A stretch of 64,000 nt of DNA, taken from Xestospongia muta. Its lineage: Eukaryota > Porifera > Demospongiae > Haplosclerida > Petrosiidae. Position 1 is the first letter of the stretch. Each line of letters begins with the position of its first letter. The notes under the pieces are model-generated. The model worked only from the letters and a program-made list of their open reading frames with translations. It was not told where the DNA came from and made no database searches. The stretch spans positions 1,743,501 through 1,807,500 of the forward strand of contig OY848918.1 in the NCBI GenBank assembly GCA_963693285.1. The letters are read 5' to 3'. Below are positions 52,924-62,215 of this stretch, one piece after another. Position numbers and translations under genes: made by a program.

Positions 52924-53047
52924 TGACAGACTACAGTACCTTCACTATGCGCCCATGCACAGTGAGGTTAAATATATACACTTAGAATATAATCATACAC
53001 ATCAGTATACTATTAATCTGTGTGTTGATCATGAAGTAGTCACTTAC

Positions 53048-53101
53048 TTTGTAAACAAAATCATTATTGTGTCCTCTCCAAAGATTGGTGTTATCACTTC
53101 T
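53048..53101 (-). other. Possible 54-nt exon of the ankyrin gene D'
   Basis: The segment is bounded by CTTGTTAAG on the acceptor side and GTAAGTGAC on the donor side and is open in phase 0 (SDNTNLWRGHNNDFVYK). The phase fits the next D' exon at 46941. There is no similarity support. Confidence 0.25.
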
Positions 53102-53339
53102 CTTAACAAGATAATATTGTGTTATCTATATAATTCAATCAATAGTAAAAAAGAATATTAATGTTTAGTTAACTCATTTATTCATCATTGACTTAGTTAC
53201 TATAGCAATGTATTTTCCATAAATGTACTGTCTATTATCTCACTGTATTACATTTTAATTGGTCACTTCCCAACTACACTATCATTTAGATATAAATATT
53301 TTCTCCTACTAATAAAAAATTCAAAAAATAGCTATTTTA

Positions 53340-56090
53340 TTACAAATTCAATACACTTAGAAATTATACTACATTATATCACACTTACCAACTATTATAT
53401 TGTAAAGGACACATTCACATCACAAGTAATCACAACAATGTAAATGTGAAAACAAAGAATACAATAGAGTAAACAAAATGACAACATTGAATTCAATACA
53501 TTTAAAATTATACTACATTATATCACACTTACAAACTATTATATTGTAAAGGACACGTTCACATCACAAGTAATCACAGTAATGGAAATGTGAAAACAAA
53601 GAATACAATAGAGTAAACAAAATGACAACATTGAATTCAATACATTTAAAATTATACTACATTATATCACACTTACCGACTATTATATTGTAAAGGACAC
53701 GTTCACATCACAAGTAATCACAGCAATGTAGATGTGGAAACAGAAAAAACAATAGAGTTAACAAAATGACGACATTGAATTCAATTCACTTAAAATTATA
53801 CTACATTATATAACACTTACCAACTATTATATTGTAAAAAACACATTCATATCACAAATAATCATAGCAATGTAAATGTGGAAACAGAAAAAACAATAGA
53901 GTTAACAAAATGACAACATTGAATTTAATACACTTAAAATTATACTACATTATATCACACTTACCACCTATTACATTGTAAAGGACACAATCAAATCACA
54001 AGTAATCACAGCGTGGAAACAAAAAAACAATAGAGTAAACAAAATGACAACATTGAATTCAATACACTTAGAAATTATACTACATTATATCACACTTACA
54101 AACTATTATATTGTAAAGGACACATTCAGATCACAAGTAATCACAGCAATGTAAATGTGGAAACAAAAAAACAATAGAGTAAACAAAATGACGACATTGA
54201 ATTCAATACACTTAGAAATTATACTACATTATATCACACTTACAAACTATTATATTGTAAAGGACACATTCAGATCACAAGTAATCAAAGCAATGTAAAT
54301 GTGGAAACAAAAAAACAATAGAGTAAACAAAATGACGACATTGAATTCAATACACTTAGACATTATACTACATTATATCACACTTACCAACTATTATATT
54401 GTAAAGGACACATTCAGATCACAAGTAATCACAGCAATGTAAATGTGGAAACAGAAAAAACAATAGAGTTAACAAAATGACAAGATTGAATTTAATACAC
54501 TTAAAATTATACTACATTATATCACACTCACCACCTATTACATTGTAAAGGACACAATCAAATCACAAGTAATCACAGCATGGAAACAAAAAAACAATAG
54601 AGTAAACAAAATGACAACATTGAATTCAATACACTTAGAAATTATACTACATTATATCACACTTACCCGCTATTATATTGTAAAGGACACATTCACATCA
54701 CAAATAATCACAGCAATGTAAATGTGGAAACAGAAAAAAAATATAGTAAGCAAAATGACAACATTGAATTCAATACACTTAGAAATTATACTACATTATA
54801 TCACACTTACCAACTATTATATTGTAAAGGACACATTCACATCACAAATAATCACAGCAATGTAAATGTGAAAACAGAAAAAAAAATAGAGTAAGCAAAA
54901 TGCCAACATTGAATTCAATACACTTAAAATTATACTACATTATATCACACTTACCACCTATTACATTGTAAAGGACATAATCAGATCAAAGTAATCACAG
55001 CAATGTAAATGTGAAAACAAAGAATACAATAGAGTAAACAAAATGACGACATTGAATTCAATACACTTAGAAATTATACTACATTATATCACACTTACAA
55101 ACTATTATATTGTAAAGGACACAAGTAATCACAGCAATGTAAATGTGGAAACAAAAAAACAATAGAGTAAACAAAATGACGACATTGAATTCAATACACT
55201 TAGAAATTATACTACGTTATATCACACTTACAAACTATTATATTGTAAAGGACACATTCAGATCACAAGTAATCACAGCAATGTAAATGTGGAAACAGAA
55301 AAAACAATAGAGTAAACAAAATGACGACATTGAATTCAATACACTTAGAAATTATACTACATTATATCACACTTACCAACTATTATATTGTAAAGGACAC
55401 ATTCAGATCACAAGTAATCACAGCAATGTAAATGTGGAAACAGAAAAACAATAGAGTTAACAAAATGACAAGATTGAATTTAATACACTTAAAATTATAC
55501 TACATTATATCACACTCACCACCTATTACATTGTAAAGGACACAATCAAATCACAAGTAATCACAGCATGGAAACAAAAAAACAATAGAGTAAACAAAAT
55601 GACAACATTGAATTCAATACACTTAGAAATTATACTACATTATATCACACTCACCACCTATTACATTGTAAAGGACACAATCAAATCACAAGTAATCACA
55701 GCATGGAAACAAAAAAACAATAGAGTAAACAAAATGACAACATTGAATTCAATACACTTAGAAATTATACTACATTATATCACACTTACCAACTATTATA
55801 TTGTAAAGGACACATTCACATCACAAATAATCACAGCAATGTAAATGTGGAAACAGAAAAAAAAATAGAGTAAGCAAAATGACAACATTGAATTCAATAC
55901 ACTTAAAATTATACTACATTATATCACACTTACCCGCTATTACATTGTAAAGGACATAATCAGATCAAAGTAATCACAGCAATGTAAATGTCGAAACAGA
56001 AAAAACAATAGAGTTAACAAAATGACAATATTGAATTCAATACACTTAAAATTATACTACATTATATCACACTTACAATTTATTACATTA
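53340..56090 (-). repeat. 145-bp satellite, block 4 (about 20 units)
   Basis: Units run from about 53375 to 56075 with triplets (plus) CAA, AAA, CGA, CAC, CCG and AAT. Variants here share TATTACATTG instead of TATTATATTG and deletions that remove AATGTAAATG, so the block has its own subfamily. The last unit decays to CTTACAATTTATTACATTATAC. Confidence 0.95.
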
Positions 56091-57363
56091 TACATAATAT
56101 AATTTATTATGTGTAATATTCAGTGGAATACTACACATAATAAATTATGTAAGGTCTAACAGATTGTATATGATATTGGACTAGTTTGCTTTCAACACTA
56201 ATCATCAATTCTTATGTTTGTTATGTTTGTTACAATTGTATCATCATGTCTGGACATTTTGTACAGGTATAAGTAGCCTAACCTTATTTTAATGGAAGAA
56301 AAAATTAAACAATCAAACAATTGTCAAAAACTGTAAAAATTGTACTTATTAACCAGTGTGATATAATCTTCCACTAAATTAGTTACCTCATACTAAACAT
56401 ATTCATATACACTTATATAAAGTAATGTCAGTACATGTATCTTGAGTAATTGATAATATGAGGAAGTACAGACATTAAGATAAATACATTGTGAGCCACA
56501 CTCTTATAAGATTTTATCAAGGCAATGTATAGTGATTACATACCACATACCATATTAAGGTATATCATATTATTACTGATGTGTGGCCACTATACAGCAT
56601 CAGGCAATCCTATTTTTTAATTTGTAACTCTTTTCACTTCATGGAATTTAATAAACAATGCAAAACAATTTACTATTTTTGATGTCTCCACCATTAAATG
56701 ATAGATAAGTATATACAATTGTAACTTCGAGTCCAATATCAAAATTTTAGCAACATAATTCATTGAATGGGGACAATCATATCTCTTCAAAGACTACAAA
56801 TGTCTGTGAAAGAGTTTAGTTTGATTTAAATATCCATTAATACACTAATAATAAGATATTATTCACTATGTGAAGAAGTCTTCACATATATATATTGTCA
56901 GTCAATACATAATGGTTCCACTTCTATAACACAAAAACCTCATATAACTCCACTAATTTTATATATTATATTTGCTCAAATTAAAATGAGTAAAACAGAA
57001 AAAGATGTGACAAACATTATTAAGCTGGTACATTTATCATAATACATGGTCATCTTCATAGAACATTAGCTCAATTTAAATTTTTCCCATCAATGGACAT
57101 CTTTATTGAACAATTATAAAGTTTGTGAGCTGTCATTAAATACAGGTGATATTGAGTATCTTACTAATATATTAAGTCATTGTAAGTTATTTAAATGATA
57201 GCCTTTATCCCATAATTTAGCTATTAGTGTATGAACAAACCAAACTTACAACAAGAAATGTCAACATTTGACAAAAGTTCCAGGAAGTACAAGTAACCCT
57301 GACTTTGGTTTTAACTAAAATATATCAATTAAATTATATCTCTTTAACAATATTTTAATTTAC
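56091..57363. other. 3' flank of receptor gene F
   Basis: It begins with a hairpin (56092-56150) at the satellite edge. A possible terminal exon of gene F follows an AG at about 57315 on minus in the right phase (VKTKVRVTCTSWNF, ending in TAG/TAA-rich sequence), but support is weak. No other gene is recognised. Confidence 0.4.
56092..56150. repeat. Hairpin at the edge of satellite block 4
   Basis: AATTTATTATGTGTA at 56101-56115 pairs exactly with TACACATAATAAATT at 56132-56146, with further pairing outside. Confidence 0.85.
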
Positions 57364-60300
57364 CAAAAGCATTATCAACATAGGCAAATCGTTGAGTTTG
57401 CTGAGGTCTGTAGCAAGATTCATCAGATCTAATATTATAAAGACATGACTCAATATACTGTATGTAGTTCATAATAACTTACTCATTAATAATAGGATCA
57501 CATGTGATATTGTCATCATCAACTTGAATCACACCTCGGACATTAGAAGAGGTGACAATATCATTTGTTATACTTAACTTCTGAGTGGTACAAACAAGTT
57601 CAGGTGAGGAAAGAGTGACCACATGATCCTTATCTGATTCAGGTTCATCTTCAATGATACATTCCAGGGAGATACAACAACAAGGAGGAGACATAACATC
57701 TTCAGCACTAGAATCAAAGGTACGCAGACAGCTGTTTGACATTTCCTCTGGATGTGATATGATACTACTGACTATACGAGTTGAATGACCTCCATTTTCA
57801 TTAATAGCCTGGTTTGGTAACTTGCTGCCCACTAATAACTAAATAAATTAAAATAACAATTTTAAATAAACTTACCAAACTGAACTGAACACTCATTATC
57901 AGTTAAAGTGGTTGAAGATATATAAACACAGTCATCATCATCAGCTATAAATATATAGTATATTATGTCATTTAAATGATCATTATCTATTTACCAGTAT
58001 TAGTCTGAGCAGAACCCTCATCATTAACATCAAGATGACTTATCTCATGTGAAAGTTGCTCCTAAATTGAAAAAATAGAATTTTAATTGATAGTTCTTCA
58101 GTAATTATGAGTGTATTAAAAACATAATTATTTTTCATCATATCAATGACATTTTATGATCAATTAATTAATCCTTATAGATTTGTCCCAAACAGATTAG
58201 TCTCAGACAGACAAGGACTATAGTAATGTTTCTTGTGCTATGATGTAAGTAAGATAGTTTTCTTTCTCTGTCAAATACTATTAATTTATTAAACATATGG
58301 TTTCATAAAATAATAAATTTAAATTATGGCATTTTAAGAAAGCAAAACCTCAAATACTTCATCCACTAATAATCATTTTACAGTATTTTCAAATGAGACT
58401 TTAATTGCCTATCTTAATGCCAATTTAATGTGATACAAGTTTGATATATTTGTTCTCTAACTTCATTATTGACTTCTAATAACACATTATTGATTAACAT
58501 TGAATCAACATTAAATGACTTAAATGCAAAATGATCCTAAAAATAATTCTAATAGGATATTTTTAAAAATGTTAGTTATTTCCTTAATTAACTAATACAT
58601 CTAACACAGTATAGCATAGTTCACAGCCTACTAACAGTTATTATAATAACACTATGAATATAATTAAACATTCCTTATAAGGTCATTCCTAAGAAAGTTA
58701 TGGCTTCAGGTAGTTGTTCATTAGGCTGTGTGGTCTCATGACAGTAGTAAATACTTACTTCTTTGTTATGTGAATCTAATTTAGCTTGTGTCAGTTCAGA
58801 TAAGTCTTCATGACTAATGGATAATAATAATATCTCCTTTCAAAGACATGACATAACATACTTGTTGTTAGCTTGTGAAGTTTTTGCTATATCCATCTCT
58901 GTTAGTGAGCAAACTTACATTATTACAGTATGTAGCTAGTAACTGTATCTTACCTTTACTGACATGTGCTGTCTTCTCTTTCTGATCAACTGATACTACT
59001 CTTCCTTGTAGAACTATAACAATAGCAATTGCAGCCACTATAGACACAATTAAAATAACAATAGCTCCACATGATGTAGCTATAACAGCAAAGCATCCAT
59101 TAACTGTACAAGAAATAGATATCATATTATATACTACACATTACTTACTATCATAGACAGTAAATGGTAGTGGTAAGATATACTCCAGTACTTGAGGGTA
59201 CACAACAGATGGGTTAGTTATAATAATACCATCTACTATATCATGAGCTGTCACAGTATAGTTACCACTAACTGGTAGACTTATATACTGGTATACTGTA
59301 CTCTCCTCTATACTGGATTTAGTTATATTAATAGACTTCACAGTTCCTTTAGAAGACTCTCTAAATATTACATGACATCCATCAGCAGTAGATCTCTCAG
59401 CAAACCTACACTCTACAACAACTGATCCATTACCAGAGTAGTACTGTAGAGTGAGTCCTTGGACATGGTAAGTTGCTATGGTGATAAATGAAGGAACATA
59501 AACATTTATTCAGAAACTAGCTTACTGAATATTGCTTTCTCTTTCACTTTTGATACATTGGCATTATTTAACACTTGTCCAATAAAAATCCAGTTCACTT
59601 GAGGAGTGAGATTGAATACAGTATAGTTAACATTCACTGATATCTTGTGAGAACAATCAATATTCATAAGGGCATGTTCTCTTTCTGAGCCATTTGATGA
59701 ACTTTCTTTTGTTATACCCAGTAATGTACTATTACATAGTCTAGGATATCCCATGATCTGTTGTTTAGCAACCATAATAAATAGACATTATACTGTAGTC
59801 AACTTACCATAATCTGGAAAATAACATCAAAAGTGTTAGAAAATTTCTCAAATAAGACTGTATGATTATGAAATACAAGACGATATTCTGTAGACAAGAT
59901 TATTAGTTAAAACACTGTTCAAAGTGCTATACAGGACATATAGTACAAGGGGTGTGGTCAAGATACTCATATATCACAAGGCAAAGCCAGATACCATATG
60001 ATGCTTTAAATGGTTAATAGTCTACTAGGGCATCAAAGGCACTCAAAGGAGTAACAAAATTGTTTTAACTTCTCATGATCATTATAACTACTGGAAAAAA
60101 GCATGCAATCCATATACAAATGACCACACCTACATGACCTATATAACATAGTTGAAATTATATGGATATAACACATTGTCATTGCTATTGACACACCCAC
60201 TTGCTATGCTATATTATTATAATAATATAACAACAACATACCTCCAGAGAACTCTTCCTGAATTGTCACATTTAATGAAGAATAATGTTGTCCATTATCT

Positions 60301-60983
60301 ATTACTTTCACAGTAGCAATGTAAATATCACAGACTGTGAGGTTATATAACTCATATGATGTATCCTCAATGATATGGTTATATAGTAACTGGCCATGTT
60401 GGTTCTCTATATAAATGTGATATGATATTGGAGTATTCTCAGAAGAAAATAATGGATGAGACCAGATCAACCAGCCTGACAAAGTAGTAACATTAAAAGT
60501 AAATTGGAGATTTTCCACTGGTGTGATACCTGTCATTAAACAAATTAAAGTAATGAAGTCTTGTGCTAGTTTACCTTCAACTGTCAACGTAACACCTTTA
60601 AATGCAAAATCGAGGTTTTGATCTGTTACAACGCATCCAACAACTATCCCATCATTAATAGGTAATGCTCTTATAGTTAGTACTGATGACCACACATCAA
60701 CTGATATATTGTTAGTAGTTACTGATATCTCTCTATCTTGATTACTGGGATCAGTCAATAAATTACCCTCAACTGACCAGGATAATCTGTTTCCTATACC
60801 CTCACAGGTGAAGTTCACCAGTTTGTAAAGTGGAGCAGTAACAGCTGAGGGAGCTACTGTAATATCTGGATAGCAGCAGGTAGTAGTTGGAACTAAAAGT
60901 ATAAACCAAATTCACTTACCAACGCCATTGGTCATTTTTAGACAAAGGAGAATGATTTTAAAGAGAATCATAGTATACATCAT
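57364..60983 (-). CDS. Receptor gene F: Ig + FN3 membrane protein with long tail (3' end unsure)
   Basis: Thirteen exons join in phase: 60920-60983, 60575-60865, 60242-60529, 59808-59887, 59526-59757, 59149-59475, 58954-59103, 58862-58898, 58759-58813, 57995-58061, 57876-57944, 57483-57831 and 57364-57428. They encode about 691 residues. The order is signal peptide (1-21), Ig (22-118, NFTCEG...VGCVV), FN3-like (119-214), Cys domain (215-318, GYPRLCNSTLLGI, VNWIFIG), second beta-rich domain (319-427, VVVECRFAER, SGNYTVTAHD), TM (about 431-457) and a cytoplasmic tail of at least 230 residues. The tail is acidic and Ser/Thr-rich with tyrosines (CVYISS, FAYVDNAF). The 45-bp intron 60530-60574 is in frame and stop-free, so its retention would add 15 residues. 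The final exon is uncertain. The role is inferred to be a surface receptor with a signalling tail. Confidence 0.8.
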
Positions 60984-61237
60984 CTTGTCCGGGCTTGGAG
61001 AAAAACCTTTCATAACAAAAACCTTTGAAAACCCTCCTCTCCTCCTTTATACTGATAAACGATTAACACAAGTGAGTAGGTAAAATAACTCACGTGAGGA
61101 TTTGAGTGAATAATTTCCCCCCGGACAAAATGCATTAATAAAAATTTAATAATGGCCCCTTCTGTGAATATCATCCCCCTGTCAGTTAACGTTTCCCGTC
61201 ACAGCTTGAAATAATATATAGCAGTTTCCAATGTTCC

Positions 61238-61457
61238 TGTAATAACTATATTATGATGTCATAGTGTGGTTTATTAATTTGTGACGTATTTCATATTTAA
61301 GCAGTGGTCTCATGTATTATTGTTCAGTTAGAGTTTAGTTGTTATCTTTTGTTATTGCTGGTTGGATTCCTTTGCATTGTGGTTATATCTATATCTGTAT
61401 ATTTATTTCTAAAGATAGTTTTATTGTTGTTTCCTAATCGGCTGACAAGTTATTACA
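61238..61457 (+). repeat. 5' LTR of the Ty3/gypsy element
   Basis: It begins TGTAATAACT and ends AGTTATTACA, a 10-bp terminal inverted repeat with the TG...CA rule. The leader and likely primer-binding region (TTGGCGACGAGG) follow at once. The 3' LTR is outside the window. Confidence 0.85.
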
Positions 61458-61481
61458 ATTGGCGACGAGGGTCAAACCGAA

Positions 61482-62000
61482 ATGGCAGTACATGGTACGC
61501 TGTCTGTTTACGATTCGGCTGCTGAGCCATGGACAATTTATGTTGAAAGATTAAACCAGTATTTCATTGCTAATGACGTGGAAGACAGCAGTAAGAAGCG
61601 GGCAATTTTGTTAGCAGCATGTGGTTCAAAAACTTTCGAGCTCATTCGTAGTTTAACAGAAGAGGATCCAACCTCAAAACCATACGACGACGTAGTTCAG
61701 TTGGTTATGGACTATTACGACCCGAAAAAGTCAGTTATAGTACAACGTTATAAATTCAATTCCAGAGTTAGAGGGACAGACGAAAATATTTCAAATTATG
61801 TAGCGGCACTAAGACAGCTGGCAGAACACTGTAACTATAGAAATACCTTGTCTGAAATGCTACGCGATCGTCTCGTTTGTGGCATCAATCACCCGGCAAT
61901 TCAGAAGACCCTCTTGGCTGAGAAAGATCTAACATTTGATAAAGCTCTGGATATTGCAAGGGCATTAAAGGCCGCCGAGAAGGGCACTAAAGATCTTTAA
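61482..62000 (+). CDS. Ty3/gypsy gag (capsid part)
   Basis: A 172-residue frame starting MAVHGTLSVYDSAAEPW contains the retrotransposon gag core: YFIANDVEDSSKKRAILL, then PKKSVIVQRYKFNSRVRG, NISNYVAALRQLAEHC and LRDRLVCGI. It ends at TAA (61998-62000), before the zinc knuckles that normally complete gag, and the knuckles lie in another frame. Its product would form the particle shell. Confidence 0.85.
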   Translation: MAVHGTLSVYDSAAEPWTIYVERLNQYFIANDVEDSSKKRAILLAACGSKTFELIRSLTEEDPTSKPYDDVVQLVMDYYDPKKSVIVQRYKFNSRVRGTDENISNYVAALRQLAEHCNYRNTLSEMLRDRLVCGINHPAIQKTLLAEKDLTFDKALDIARALKAAEKGTKDL

Positions 62001-62100
62001 GTGGAAGTCACTCCAACTGCTATTTCAAGCTATTTTGTGTCTCAAAGTCATTATCGTCGTCCACCGCCGAAAACGTTAGAATCAACGGTCACATAAACCG

Positions 62101-62199
62101 TGCTATAGATGTGGGGGACCTCATCTCCCTTCAACGTGTAAATTGAAGGACTGGGAGTGTTTTAATTGTGAAAAGAAAGGACACATTGCAAGTGTTTGT
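62101..62199 (+). pseudogene. Two nucleocapsid zinc knuckles, out of frame with gag
   Basis: CYRCGGPHLPSTC and CFNCEKKGHIASVC are successive CCHC knuckles that bind the element's RNA. They are separated from the capsid frame by a stop and a frameshift. Immediately after CKSKK the protease would be expected, but the sequence passes straight to the RT leader. Confidence 0.85.
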
Positions 62200-62215
62200 A
62201 AATCAAAAAAGACCG

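Larger units (their letters stand above)
51776..53339. other. Spacer between satellite blocks 3 and 4
   Basis: This 1.56 kb lacks satellite. It includes a (CA)n tract and several frames (51946-52173 minus, 52076-52324 plus) with no recognised motif. Around 52490-52880 composition is more balanced and minus-strand frames with stops suggest a decayed coding repeat. It is a candidate site for missing 5' exons of D'. Confidence 0.45.

Noticed and set aside
52880..53161. Plus-strand ORF beginning with poly Thr-His
   Set aside because: It starts in a (CA)n microsatellite and the remainder has no motif.
42591..55844. Many short plus-strand frames such as VNKMTTLNSIHLEIILHYITL as a repetitive protein family
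   Set aside because: They are translations of the 145-bp satellite. The unit length is not a multiple of three, the frames break at almost every unit and no splice context supports them on plus.
57200..57315. Terminal exon of receptor gene F reading VKTKVRVTCTSWNF
   Set aside because: Phase fits but there is no similarity to other tails and a stop is reached soon; kept only as a possibility in the flank entry.
61304..61525. Hydrophobic 73-codon ORF upstream of gag
   Set aside because: It lies in the LTR and leader and overlaps gag in another frame.
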